Of a stretch of 64,000 nucleotides of DNA, positions 49,257-58,777 are shown one piece after another. Origin of the DNA: Oligoflexus tunisiensis. Its GTDB lineage: Bacteria; Bdellovibrionota_B; Oligoflexia; Oligoflexales; Oligoflexaceae. The notes below the pieces were generated by a model. The model was not told where the DNA came from. It searched no databases and saw only the letters and a program-made list of their open reading frames with translations. Position numbers and translations under genes: made by a program. Every line of letters begins with the position of its first letter. Within the stretch, counting starts at the first letter, position 1. The stretch is from the NCBI RefSeq assembly GCF_001748245.1, contig NZ_BDFO01000001.1, forward strand, positions 2,874,471 to 2,938,470, read 5' to 3'.

Positions 49257-49961
49257 TCAGTTGAACAACATGCCAACCAGAACGGTTTCCAGACCGGCTT
49301 CGATCGAGGAAGCGGCCACTTTTGGCAGGAGCGTGATCGCTGGCGTGATCGAGGACTCATAGGTCAGGAGCCACTGATCTTCGCTGCAAAGCTCATTGTT
49401 CACGCATTCGATCGCGTTGATGTTACCCGTTTGCATCTTCACACCTTCGACGCCGTTCAAAGGCTTTTCACCCGCGGGAACTTCCTGAGGACCGCTGGTT
49501 TGAGCCACGAACTCGATAGTTCCCAGAGCGCCGGTGTAAGGGGTGGCCAGGCGTTGGTTATGGGAGAGGCCACGCACCTTTTGGTAACCGATCGGTGACT
49601 TCATTTTATAGTCATAGTAATGACGGGCAATGAGGCTGCCATCCGCCGCGGTCAGATCGGAAAGGCGCGCGCTCTTGTTGAACACGATCGCGTCAGAGCC
49701 CACAGTTTCGGTGTAAGCCGGCCACTGATCGAACGCCAGATATTTTTCAAGAAGACCTTCGACTGTCGGATAGGTTTCCTTGTCGACCACGATGAAGAAA
49801 CGCACATTGATCGGGAAACCGGAGGCATCCGTTTCAATGCAATAGCGTTGCTCGGCAATGGCGGCCGCGCAGCTGGCGACATCCTTGGGTGTGGGGACAG
49901 TCGCGGCTGCCGCGTGACCAGCCAACAGGCAACCCATTCCGAGTGCGATCCATGATTTCAT
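49257..49961 (-). CDS. Exported protein, possibly START-like
   Basis: 234 residues; AAGGAG six bases before ATG. Signal peptide 'MKSWIALGMGCLLAGHAAAA'. The mature protein has four Cys, likely two disulfides ('ASCAAAIAEQRYC', 'IECVNNELC'). 'GLLEKYLAFDQWPAYTETVG' followed by antiparallel strands and the final helix 'SSIEAGLETVLVGMLF' resembles the SRPBCC fold seen in the next gene downstream. It may bind a lipid in the periplasm. The fold is inferred; the sequence family is unknown. Confidence 0.65.
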   Translation of the reverse strand: MKSWIALGMGCLLAGHAAAATVPTPKDVASCAAAIAEQRYCIETDASGFPINVRFFIVVDKETYPTVEGLLEKYLAFDQWPAYTETVGSDAIVFNKSARLSDLTAADGSLIARHYYDYKMKSPIGYQKVRGLSHNQRLATPYTGALGTIEFVAQTSGPQEVPAGEKPLNGVEGVKMQTGNINAIECVNNELCSEDQWLLTYESSITPAITLLPKVAASSIEAGLETVLVGMLFN

Positions 49962-50027
49962 AAGAACTCCTTTGTGTGACTTTGGGATTTGAGAGGCAAC
50001 AGGCCCTCAAATTCGAGTGCTTTTCCC

Positions 50028-53000
50028 TTAGTTGTCTCTATCCGGACGGGCTGGAGATTCGGCCATCCTTGGCTCACCCTCCTCATCCCGAAACCAAAGC
50101 TTCAATATTTCGATCTGGCTGTCGCGCAGAACAGCATCATGACTCAACGCATGGAGCTGATCGATCACGATGCGATACGCATTGTGCTCCGGATCCTCTT
50201 TCCACACCATCCGCTGTTTCATGTAGCCAAGCGCTTTCCCAAGACGCGCGAGCAGATCGCTAGATTCCACAAGCGCTTCCCGCCAAAGGTGTTCAGAAAC
50301 TGAGCTAAGACTGATCAAACCTTCAGCCATCGGCTGTCGGTATCTGGCGTCAGTCAACGCCCGTACCCAAAGATCGGTTTGAACAAATCCCAGCCTGGGA
50401 TCAGCAAGGAAGCGTGCCAGGGCGCGGGAACCAAGCGGCTCAGCCTGTATGGACTGCAGAAGATCCAACGTCATCTTCGACCAGAAGGATGTTTCGGGAC
50501 TCGCACCTGCCTCCTGATGCAGCTGCAAAAGGCCGATGCCCTGCCTTAAAAATTGCGGCAGCCAAAGTTCCAGGATCCGGGCCGTGCTGTGCGTCGCGCG
50601 CCCGTCCAGGGTTTGCAAAGGCTGATCGAGGGACGCGAGCAGACTTTCCCAATCCTTCAGGAAACCGCTGCCGAAATCCGCGGCACGCCAGGTCAGGAGG
50701 ATTGTATTCCAACGATCGCTCAGCGTGCGCTGGGATTCATTCTCGAGCAGAGTGCCGAGGGCCACCTGCTCCTTCAAAAAGCGCTGCAACAGGCCAGCCC
50801 GTTCGGATTTTTCCCCAAGCTCCACACTGCTCTTTTGCAACTGATTCAAAAAGCGCCCCATTTCATCGGGACTGAAATATTCACAGAGCAGGGCCCAAAG
50901 ACGAATGGATTCCTTCTGGGCCAGGAATTTGCTCAAGCGCAGCCCCGGCTCATTCCAGTTGAAGACCGTGAACAGCCTCATGGCATAAGGCAGATCGCGC
51001 CCCACAAAATCGTAGTTTTCCGCGCTGGCAAAATTGCCGAGCATATGGCCCGCGGCATCCAAAAGATCCGGTCGCGCACTGATGCGTTCCATCAGGGTGA
51101 AGGCCATTTCCAGGAGGGATTCCCCGGCCCGTGCGCTGTCCTGTTGCGTACTGATCACAAGGGACAGAACCTCATGTACAACATCCTGGGCCGTGCCGTT
51201 GCCGTCACGCTGGGCGAGGCGGGCGAGGAAATCGGTCCAGCTTATGGTTTCAATGTCCTGCTCCCATTGCCCGAGCGCGGCATTCAAAAGATTGGGCTGC
51301 GCGGCCCAGAACTGCACCGCATAGGACTGACGACGGCTTTGGGTGGCGGCATTCAAGGCGCTCCAATGACCCCGGGCCTGGCGGAGCCAAAGCCCGGCGC
51401 GTTCGTTCGCAGAGAGTTCCTCCTGAGCCAGCTTATGAAATCGCAGGGCTGCGGGAATTTGGGCCAGGCCTTTTTTCAAGCGCGCCTTGCGCCCCATGCT
51501 GAAGACATCATTCAGAATGCGCCGCGTGAGCCAGGCGGGAAAACGGACCTCATCACCCACCTTGGCTTCAAGAAGTTTCAGGTCCTGACAGGTTTTGGCG
51601 TCAGCCGGTTTCAATTGCAAGCGCTGCACCCAAACATCGCGCGACCCGAACTGATCGGTGGTCAGCAAAGGACAAAAATTATGCGCGATCAGGGAGGCGA
51701 TAAAATCCTGATACTGCGATTGACGCACGCCGGTGTCCGCACCTCGCAGTTCCAGGGCACAGCCGGCCGGTGTTCCGTCCGCGGTCGCACAGCTCGTGTT
51801 ATCCAGACCGATCAGAGGCTGAATGTACCAGGAGCTGCCTGATTTCGTCAGGCCGAGAAGATTGAAGGTCGACAGCAGTTGAAAGTTGGGGTTGGCCAGA
51901 AGTTCCGCGTAGCGATTTTCCAGAAGACCCACACGCGTGACCGGGTTGACTTTGGTCGGCGTAAAGAGTGCCGTGGAAAAAGCCTGAGCCCCCAATGCTT
52001 CGAGGGAGGGAACCGCGGCTCCGAGCTGTTCCGGAAAAAGTTTCACAAAAAGAGCGTAATCCGCGTCCATGTTTCTGACCATCGCCGCCGCACTGAAAAA
52101 GCCGCGCAGGCCGCCGGTTGGCACGATCCCGAGCTGGGCTTCGGCAGGGAAGGCGAGAGGGATCTTATGGTAGTGGCGCAGATAATAGAGCGCCAGCATG
52201 CGCGCATCCGCGGGGGTGTAGGGCTCGACATCAAAAAATTCCGAGCCCAGGCCAGGCGCGCGCTGACTCCAGGTGGGTTCATCCGCCGTCACCAGATCAG
52301 CCCAGCGGGCATCGGCGCTGATGTTTTGAATAAACTGCGCGGAGAAGTCGTGAAAACCTCCCATCTGTTCCGGCGGCAAATCCTTGCTTACAAGGCCGCT
52401 GCTCATGAGCTGCTGATACCAAAGACCCCAGCCTGCGGGATCCTCACTGGCTGGACGTACCGACTGCAGAGGCTGAATCATGCGGGTGTCCATGCCGGGT
52501 TGAATGGACACCTGACCCAACTGTTCAAAGCCCACATAACGACCCGGACTGCCGAGACTCGCCATCACCACATCCGCACCATCGACCAGCGATCCCAGTT
52601 CCGGATTGCGGAAAATACTATCCGCATTTTTAAAACGATGCAAAAAGTGGCTGAAAAGGGCTCGATCGTCCGCAAAGGTCTCACGCACATCCTGCGGCCA
52701 GTTGAAACTCGCATCCTGCAGAATATCCTCGGGGCCTTCCAAGGTCGCGGGCAGTTTATAGCGTAAAGCCTGTTCCAATGGACCCTGATTATACACACCC
52801 GCAAAGACCCGGGCCGCCCGTTGATTGGTGGTCTTGTCAACGTCCCGCGTGCCCTCGGGAACGAGTTCATGAAACTGCTGACTGAGACTGCCTAGGCGCT
52901 CGATTTTCAAACTGAGAAGCTTTTCGATCGGATCGGCAGCCAGTAGAGTCTGAAACCTGGAATCCTGCATTAACGCCTTTTCCCACAGAGCCAGATCACG

Positions 53001-54614
53001 CAGGGATTGAGGCGCAGCCTTCTGCAGCTGTTCAAGCAGTTGGTCCACCGTCGCAGGATCCACGGCGCGATTGGCGACGCCGATATTTTTCCAATGATAG
53101 CGATCCCGCTCCAGGTTCAGGCGACTTTCCTGAAGCGCCTGACGCAAAAGTTCCTGCAAAAGTTTAGGATCCGGCTCCGTATAAGGCTCGCTCCAGTAGG
53201 ATGCGGTCAGGTCGGGATCATTGGCTTTCGCGGTCAATTCAAGACAGTTTTGCTGGGTGCAGGCATGTCCCACAGCAACGTTGGACCAGGATTCCAGGGC
53301 TGCCGTGATGGGAATCTGTCCGTCACAGGCGGCCTGCGGTGTATTCAGAGTCCGCAGGATTTCATAGGTAGGCGCAAAATCCGTGGGCGCCGCATCCTTC
53401 AAACCTGGAATCGTCAAAGCGGAGCAGCCTGGAACGGCCCCGCCCTGGGTCAGCAGTTCCAGCAGCTGCTCCATGATGCGACTGGACCAGAGCTTGGCCC
53501 GCAATGTATCCAGAGATGGATCATTGGACGGTTCGAGCAGGCGACCGAGCGTCTCACTGATGGAATTCAGATCCGCAGCCGGCATGGTGCTCAGATCCTG
53601 AGCCAGGGCCAAAAGCCAGCGCGCTATATTTTTTTGTTGATCCAGACCCTGTTCGAAACCATCCGCAAGACGGCGTGAGATAAAGTCCCTCTCCTCGGGA
53701 TCGAGACTGCGATAGGAATTCCAAAAGCTGATCAGAAAATTGCTGAGCTTTTGGATTTCATCATCGCTCAGTGTTTGGGTAAATTGATCGAGATGCTGCG
53801 CGAAGCTGGTCGGCGCGCTTGCCGTGGCGTGGGAGGGCAACGGGCGGTCCGGGGCATCGGGGCTCTGCGGCTGGCGCCAGTCATGCAGAATCCGGGCCTG
53901 ACTCTCCGCATCGGGAGCACGCAAAGTTTGAGCACTCAAGGCGGCATCCAGACTTTCCATGAGCGGATCCTGCCCGAGCACGGCGGTGCTGACTCTCACA
54001 AAGCGCGGACCAAAATGCGCGCCTTGCAGGACCTCGTGGGTCAATGCCGAGAGGCTGTCCTTTTCAAGGGATTGGATCAGAAGGCCGAGTTCCGCAAGCA
54101 GTTCGTCCAGACGACCCGATTGGGACCAGAGCGTCAGCTGCCTTTGCAAACGGGACGGATCAAGGCTTAAAAGAAAAGGCTGCAGATGCTCCAGCCGTTC
54201 GGTCGCCAGGTTCAGTCCCTGCTTTTGGCCTTCGGTCAGGCCGCGATCGAGAACGCTGGACAGCGCCAGGAGATAAGGATAACGCTCTTCATGCGTGGTT
54301 GCGCTTTCGTCGGGCATGAGAGCAAAGTCGACCAGTTTTTGTATTTTATCGGGTGATAATTCCGCCAAAAGCTTCCGGGTGGCAGGCAGGGTTTCCCCAC
54401 CGTCGCTGCTGCGATTGGAAGCGCAGGTCAGCATCCTGTGCAGAAATTCGCCGCTCAACTCCCATTGGGATAGATTGGTGTTGAGACAGGCTTCATTGGA
54501 TTCGGGGTTTTTGAAAAAGGCAAAGCCTTCACCCCGTGATAATTCCTTTTTTCCGGAACAGCTGAGCAGACCACTGGCACAGACAAGAAGAACAGCTGTT
54601 TTCCTACAGAGCAT
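50028..54614 (-). CDS. Giant lipoprotein of unknown function, 1528 aa
   Basis: ATG 54614 follows GGAGGG and overlaps the FadL-like gene by 11 bp. Signal peptide 'MLCRKTAVLLVCASGLLSC' with a clean lipobox; mature start Cys-Ser-Gly-Lys-Lys. The body is almost wholly helical with repeating Leu-rich amphipathic segments ('LSPDKIQKLVDFALMPDESA', 'LSDDEIQKLSNFLISFWNSY'), as in an alpha-solenoid. A few Cys lie in the middle ('VGHACTQQNCLELTA', 'PGCSALTIPG'). There is no protease, hydrolase or adhesion motif I can name. It is probably anchored in the outer membrane, periplasmic or surface-exposed. Paired with a barrel by coupled translation. Confidence 0.75.
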   Translation of the reverse strand: MLCRKTAVLLVCASGLLSCSGKKELSRGEGFAFFKNPESNEACLNTNLSQWELSGEFLHRMLTCASNRSSDGGETLPATRKLLAELSPDKIQKLVDFALMPDESATTHEERYPYLLALSSVLDRGLTEGQKQGLNLATERLEHLQPFLLSLDPSRLQRQLTLWSQSGRLDELLAELGLLIQSLEKDSLSALTHEVLQGAHFGPRFVRVSTAVLGQDPLMESLDAALSAQTLRAPDAESQARILHDWRQPQSPDAPDRPLPSHATASAPTSFAQHLDQFTQTLSDDEIQKLSNFLISFWNSYRSLDPEERDFISRRLADGFEQGLDQQKNIARWLLALAQDLSTMPAADLNSISETLGRLLEPSNDPSLDTLRAKLWSSRIMEQLLELLTQGGAVPGCSALTIPGLKDAAPTDFAPTYEILRTLNTPQAACDGQIPITAALESWSNVAVGHACTQQNCLELTAKANDPDLTASYWSEPYTEPDPKLLQELLRQALQESRLNLERDRYHWKNIGVANRAVDPATVDQLLEQLQKAAPQSLRDLALWEKALMQDSRFQTLLAADPIEKLLSLKIERLGSLSQQFHELVPEGTRDVDKTTNQRAARVFAGVYNQGPLEQALRYKLPATLEGPEDILQDASFNWPQDVRETFADDRALFSHFLHRFKNADSIFRNPELGSLVDGADVVMASLGSPGRYVGFEQLGQVSIQPGMDTRMIQPLQSVRPASEDPAGWGLWYQQLMSSGLVSKDLPPEQMGGFHDFSAQFIQNISADARWADLVTADEPTWSQRAPGLGSEFFDVEPYTPADARMLALYYLRHYHKIPLAFPAEAQLGIVPTGGLRGFFSAAAMVRNMDADYALFVKLFPEQLGAAVPSLEALGAQAFSTALFTPTKVNPVTRVGLLENRYAELLANPNFQLLSTFNLLGLTKSGSSWYIQPLIGLDNTSCATADGTPAGCALELRGADTGVRQSQYQDFIASLIAHNFCPLLTTDQFGSRDVWVQRLQLKPADAKTCQDLKLLEAKVGDEVRFPAWLTRRILNDVFSMGRKARLKKGLAQIPAALRFHKLAQEELSANERAGLWLRQARGHWSALNAATQSRRQSYAVQFWAAQPNLLNAALGQWEQDIETISWTDFLARLAQRDGNGTAQDVVHEVLSLVISTQQDSARAGESLLEMAFTLMERISARPDLLDAAGHMLGNFASAENYDFVGRDLPYAMRLFTVFNWNEPGLRLSKFLAQKESIRLWALLCEYFSPDEMGRFLNQLQKSSVELGEKSERAGLLQRFLKEQVALGTLLENESQRTLSDRWNTILLTWRAADFGSGFLKDWESLLASLDQPLQTLDGRATHSTARILELWLPQFLRQGIGLLQLHQEAGASPETSFWSKMTLDLLQSIQAEPLGSRALARFLADPRLGFVQTDLWVRALTDARYRQPMAEGLISLSSVSEHLWREALVESSDLLARLGKALGYMKQRMVWKEDPEHNAYRIVIDQLHALSHDAVLRDSQIEILKLWFRDEEGEPRMAESPARPDRDN

Positions 54615-55878
54615 AGCGAAGCCCTCCGACAAAGGTCTGGATAGTGCTCGAACCATCCAGAGCTATAGGCAGCCCTTTTGGTGTTTGCACGCTGAGACTG
54701 GACAGCTGGCTCAATTGATAAGCCGCATCCAGCGTCAGTTGATGACCTTGTGAGTCGGGGGCAAAGTTGTAAGCGGTTCCCAAAGCCAGCGTGCGCCGTT
54801 CAGGGTCGACGACATAGCTGGGGGTTTTCGGGCGATTGGCGGAGGTATGGGCCTCCAAACCCGCGCGCAGTTCCAGACGATCCTGCAGGATGGCCAAGGG
54901 TGCGGCAAGGCCGAGGCGCACGGCCTGCGTATCACGAAGATTGGCGCTGCCGGGGCGATTTTCCACGGACAGCGCGGCAACATCCGCACCGGTAATGGTC
55001 ACGACCGGAGCATTGAAACGTGACCAGGACGCGCGTTCCACACTGCCCATGACCTGAAGGCGCTCGCCGGTCCAGGCAAAGCCTATGCGCGTCAGCGCCG
55101 GATCATAAAATGGAATCAAACTGGTGGAGGCATCAAAGGGAATCATCGCGCTTTCGGTGCTGAAGGCAAAGGAGGATTCGATGGAGGATTCCGTTTCCTG
55201 GGCCTCGCGATGCATGGCGGCGAGCACCCAGTTGCCGACCGACCAGGACACACCGAAGTAAGGCACCACCACCGGTTCCATCAGAAATTCAATGCGGCCT
55301 TCCGATTCCTGACTGTCAAGCGACACCTGCAGAAGACCACGGGCTCGCAAGGAATAATACGCGCCCACCCCGAAGGAAAGATCCCAGGGCCCCTGGATAG
55401 CCAGGGCCGTATAGGCCGCCGGTTTCTGCTGTTGTTCGGAATAACGAAGATAGGTCGCCTCATAGGGAGACAGACCTTTGATGCGACCGAACCTGCCTTG
55501 AGGCAGATAAGCAGCCAACCCAAAATGCAGCGTGTCGGTGAGTTTCAAATTCAAGCCCAGACTGCCGCCCTGCAGAGCATCCGCCTGCGATTCGCGATCG
55601 AGGTCGGCCGGCAGGCGCCCGGCTTCACCCGCGGGCAGATCCTGAAGATTGAATTGAGTCAGCATTGCGGCGGAAGCGATTTCACTGCGATCGGATTTCA
55701 CCAGGAGTGCGGGATTGCTGTAAGCAGCATAGGCCGTGGGTCCGCCGGCTGTTGTGGCATTGCCTAGCGCCACAGTCGAGGCTCCGAGACCGTAGGTATC
55801 GAAAACATTGGCGTGGCTTGGGCTCGCCAGGCACGCAAGGATGCCTAGAATGGCACGACGGCCAAACAATCGAGTCAT
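54604..55878 (-). CDS. FadL/OmpP1-like outer-membrane transporter
   Basis: 424 residues; GAGAGGA before ATG. Signal peptide 'MTRLFGRRAILGILACLASPSHA', then the family start 'NVFDTYGLGASTVALGNATT' and 'AYAAYSNPALL', which resembles the FadL N-terminal hatch ('..GR A......NPA'). About 14 beta-strands follow, including 'SFGVGAYYSLRARGLLQVSL' and 'RIGFAWTGERLQVMGSVERA'. It ends 'TFVGGLRYAL'. FadL proteins let hydrophobic compounds cross the outer membrane. The next gene, a giant lipoprotein, overlaps it, which suggests a joint machine. Confidence 0.82.
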   Translation of the reverse strand: MTRLFGRRAILGILACLASPSHANVFDTYGLGASTVALGNATTAGGPTAYAAYSNPALLVKSDRSEIASAAMLTQFNLQDLPAGEAGRLPADLDRESQADALQGGSLGLNLKLTDTLHFGLAAYLPQGRFGRIKGLSPYEATYLRYSEQQQKPAAYTALAIQGPWDLSFGVGAYYSLRARGLLQVSLDSQESEGRIEFLMEPVVVPYFGVSWSVGNWVLAAMHREAQETESSIESSFAFSTESAMIPFDASTSLIPFYDPALTRIGFAWTGERLQVMGSVERASWSRFNAPVVTITGADVAALSVENRPGSANLRDTQAVRLGLAAPLAILQDRLELRAGLEAHTSANRPKTPSYVVDPERRTLALGTAYNFAPDSQGHQLTLDAAYQLSQLSSLSVQTPKGLPIALDGSSTIQTFVGGLRYAL

Positions 55879-56227
55879 AATGTCCTCTCAGTGTGTGAGT
55901 CCTCTTCAAAAGAGCTTGGGCGTTGGAATTTGAAGAGAACTTTGCATCTGATTAGCAACGATCGGCGAGCCGGTCAAATGTAAAGTTTTCAACAGGAGCT
56001 TGACCTCCCGCGTGGCACAGCTCGGGAAAACAAGTCCCAATCCTGATTTGGCGCCGGGATATTCTTACTTCTATGTAAGAGCCGCCCATGCGCACAGTTG
56101 TTTAGTCCATCAACCCTGAATGGTAACGCTCCCTCGCCGTGAGCCGGAAATTTTGTTGATTCATGGGATAACAGCTGTCACTTAATTCTTACAACATCAT
56201 GCCGATGAGTTTATTCAGGAGGTTTGC
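55879..56227. other. Divergent intergenic region with a palindrome
   Basis: This stretch carries promoters for the FadL/lipoprotein operon (-) and the PilZ gene (+). The perfect 6-6-6 palindrome TCTTAC-N6-GTAAGA lies at 56063-56080 and could be an operator. No coding frame of quality is seen; CAGGAGG just before 56228 is the PilZ ribosome-binding site. Confidence 0.4.
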
Positions 56228-56608
56228 ATGCGGCGTGAGAGTCGGATAGAGCTGCCTGACCTGGATGGAATCGCGGACCAGCGCGTGGACGTACGTTATG
56301 GTCTCAGTGGACTGGTCCCTGCGGCCCTGCGCGGCGCGGATCAATGCGACCTGGATGTCGTTTTACTCGATGTTTCCCGCGGTGGACTCGGCCTTCTGGC
56401 GAGCGGCTTTCCGAATCACGTCGGGGATGTCCTGCACTTGTGCATTGAAGGTCAGGAGAGCATCCCTTTGGTGGTGCGCTGGATGCGACGTTCGCGTCTG
56501 GGGGACAAGGTCGGTTTGCCGGGAATGACCCGTGTGGGTCTCGCCGTGCAGACAGCTCAGGAAAATTTATTGACCCGTTTGGAACCGTTCGACTGTATAG
56601 ATCAGTGA
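56228..56608 (+). CDS. PilZ-domain protein
   Basis: 126 residues; CAGGAGG before ATG. Motif order fits a PilZ c-di-GMP receptor: an Arg-rich start 'MRRESRIELPD' (RxxxR) and 'VVLLDVSRGGLGLLASGF' ([DN]xSxxG), then strands 'LHLCIEGQESIPLVVRWMRR' ending in a conserved-type R-W. The usual spacing between the Arg and Asp-Ser motifs is longer than average (~40 residues). It is 9 bp upstream of a pseudo-receiver/TPR gene, so cyclic-di-GMP may feed into that regulator. Confidence 0.82.
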   Translation: MRRESRIELPDLDGIADQRVDVRYGLSGLVPAALRGADQCDLDVVLLDVSRGGLGLLASGFPNHVGDVLHLCIEGQESIPLVVRWMRRSRLGDKVGLPGMTRVGLAVQTAQENLLTRLEPFDCIDQ

Positions 56609-56617
56609 GGTTGCAAG

Positions 56618-58666
56618 GTGGTACTGGATCTTGCAGGTATCAAACAAGGTTCGGCAGCCGTGGCTGTGGTTGCAGAAAATGAAATCAAAAGGCGCCAGAT
56701 CATGGATGCCTTTGGACTTCTGCAAACACGCAATGTGCGCTGGTTCCGAAGCTTTTTTGATATGACGGTCGCGCTCGACAAGCGCGAGATTCAGTGGGTC
56801 TATGCCTGCTTTAAGGATGAAGAGGGCGAAACGCTTCTGACCTATTTGCAGAATCTGCAGGACGGTGGTTATACCGATGGCGTCTGTTTCAGTGTGATGA
56901 TCCGCGACGCGGACCTGACGCATTTGCCGGACCTGTTCCACTGTGGGCTGATGAGCTGGCATGAAAATACCGACAATCCCGAGGACATTGCTCAGGGACT
57001 TTTTCGACTCCACAAGAAAATCGAGCCGAACGTCAATGCCTGCATGATCGCGTTTTCCTATCTGAAAACTTATTACAAAGCCCAGTCACGCTGGGCCGAT
57101 GTCCTGCATCTGGTGGATCAGCTGTTACGGCTTTATCCGTATGATGACATGCTCCGTCTCAATCAGGTGGAAGCCTACGCCAAGCTTGGTGAAACGGAAA
57201 AGGCCCGCAATCTGCTTTTAACCATTGAATATTATGATCCGGCGATGGCCGATCAGGTCATGCAGCTCCGCAGCATCCTCCTGAAAGAGGATGAGAGCAG
57301 TATGCGGAGTCTGGCCTATCAGTACCATATGACCTCGGTTTTGCTGGTGGACCCTGTGTCGGAAACCTCGCTGGTCCTGCAGCAGCGCCTGCGTGATCTT
57401 GGATTTCAGATCGTGGAACATTGCAGTGACGGAATCCGGGCCGCGGAAATCATCAAGAAACGTTCCTTCGATTTTTACGTCATCGAATGGCAGACGCCAG
57501 GTTTATCCGGGCCCTTCCTTTTGCAAAGAATTCGCGAGAAAGGGCAGCATGAAGCGCCGATTCTGGTGCTGACGGAGATTCTGGATCGGACCGACAGTCA
57601 GCTCGTGCGCGAGATGGGAGTGGCCCAGGTTCTGCGGCGGCCGCTCAAGATGCAGCAGTTTCTGATGGCGGCGGCCTGGGCGCTGTCCCAGTCGCGGATG
57701 CCGACCGAGAGCAGCAGCTTTGAACGCAAGATTGTGGCTCATCTGCAGCGCGGGGAAACCGAACGCGCCCGGCAGATCCTCCGCGGTTTTCAGGCCATCT
57801 CCACGCGGGACCCGATCAAGGAGAAATATCTCAAGGCCTGCATCCTTTATCATGAGCAGAGATACTTTGAGGCCAAGGTCCTCCTGATCGAGGCCACCCA
57901 CGAGGCGGCCGGCGATAATGTTCACGTGGCAGCGATGCTCGCCAAGTGTCTGATCAAACTCGGTGATTTTCAGGCGGCCCTCTTGCTTCTGCAGCGTTGC
58001 ACCCAGCTGAGTCCCAAACATATCGAGCGTCTCTGTAATCTGGCGGAAGTCGCCCTGCAAACCAAAAACATTCATACCGCCGAGGATACCTTGCAAAAGG
58101 CCGCGACGATGGATGACGACTCGCCTCTGGTGAAAAAAGCCAAGGCCAAGGTTGCGGTCGCGGGCGGACAAACGCAGCGGGCGCTGGATCTGATGAAAAG
58201 CATGAACAACGCCCACGAAGTCATTGCGTATCTCAACAACATGGCCGTGGCCTTCGTCAAAACCGGCGACATTGCGGAAGGCATGCGGCTTTATAAAAAC
58301 TGCTCGAAAATCATACCCGAGGATCGACCGGACCTTAGGGCCATCGTGGATTACAATCTGGGTTTGGCCTGTGTGAAAAACGAGGATCCCAATCTTGGAT
58401 CCGTGCATATCAAGGCCGCGATGGACCGTGGTCCCAGCCCGGTTTATGCCCGGGCCGAATCCCTTCATAAACGCATTCTGGATGCGCGGCGTTTGAACAT
58501 CAGCGTGAAATTAAACCTGGGCTCGGCGGATACGCGGCAGGAACCGAGCGAGATTTCCATTGATGAAGTCAGTCTCTTCCAGGGCCGCGAAGACGAAAGG
58601 CGCAAGGCCTACTTCCTGCGGGGGCTGGTTCTGGCCGATCGTTCGGGCTGGTGGAAGGTTTCCTGA
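56618..58666 (+). CDS. TPR protein with two pseudo-receiver domains (paralogue)
   Basis: 682 residues from GTG 56618, seven bases after GAGG. Pseudo-receiver 1 (~10-120) lacks acidic residues ('AAVAVVAENEIKRRQIM'). A TPR linker precedes pseudo-receiver 2 ('SVLLVDPVSETSLVLQQRL'), with Glu290 in 'FYVIEWQTPGLSG' for the phospho-acceptor Asp and Arg for Lys in 'VLRRPLK'. The C-terminal TPR solenoid includes 'AAMLAKCLIKLGDFQAALLL' and 'NNMAVAFVKTGDIAEGMRLY'. The latter lines up closely with 'NNRAVSLIRVGNFEEGVELY' of the gene at 9856-11979. Lies in an operon with PilZ. Likely a cytoplasmic scaffold or adaptor. Confidence 0.82.
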   Translation: MVLDLAGIKQGSAAVAVVAENEIKRRQIMDAFGLLQTRNVRWFRSFFDMTVALDKREIQWVYACFKDEEGETLLTYLQNLQDGGYTDGVCFSVMIRDADLTHLPDLFHCGLMSWHENTDNPEDIAQGLFRLHKKIEPNVNACMIAFSYLKTYYKAQSRWADVLHLVDQLLRLYPYDDMLRLNQVEAYAKLGETEKARNLLLTIEYYDPAMADQVMQLRSILLKEDESSMRSLAYQYHMTSVLLVDPVSETSLVLQQRLRDLGFQIVEHCSDGIRAAEIIKKRSFDFYVIEWQTPGLSGPFLLQRIREKGQHEAPILVLTEILDRTDSQLVREMGVAQVLRRPLKMQQFLMAAAWALSQSRMPTESSSFERKIVAHLQRGETERARQILRGFQAISTRDPIKEKYLKACILYHEQRYFEAKVLLIEATHEAAGDNVHVAAMLAKCLIKLGDFQAALLLLQRCTQLSPKHIERLCNLAEVALQTKNIHTAEDTLQKAATMDDDSPLVKKAKAKVAVAGGQTQRALDLMKSMNNAHEVIAYLNNMAVAFVKTGDIAEGMRLYKNCSKIIPEDRPDLRAIVDYNLGLACVKNEDPNLGSVHIKAAMDRGPSPVYARAESLHKRILDARRLNISVKLNLGSADTRQEPSEISIDEVSLFQGREDERRKAYFLRGLVLADRSGWWKVS

Positions 58667-58777
58667 TCCCCCTGTGTGTTGGCGTGGCATCCTTCAATCC
58701 TGACTGGACACTTCCCTCAAAGCCTGCTAGCAAACTCTTCCTATCAATGGATCGATCCGTCCGCTGTGGAGGAGTTT

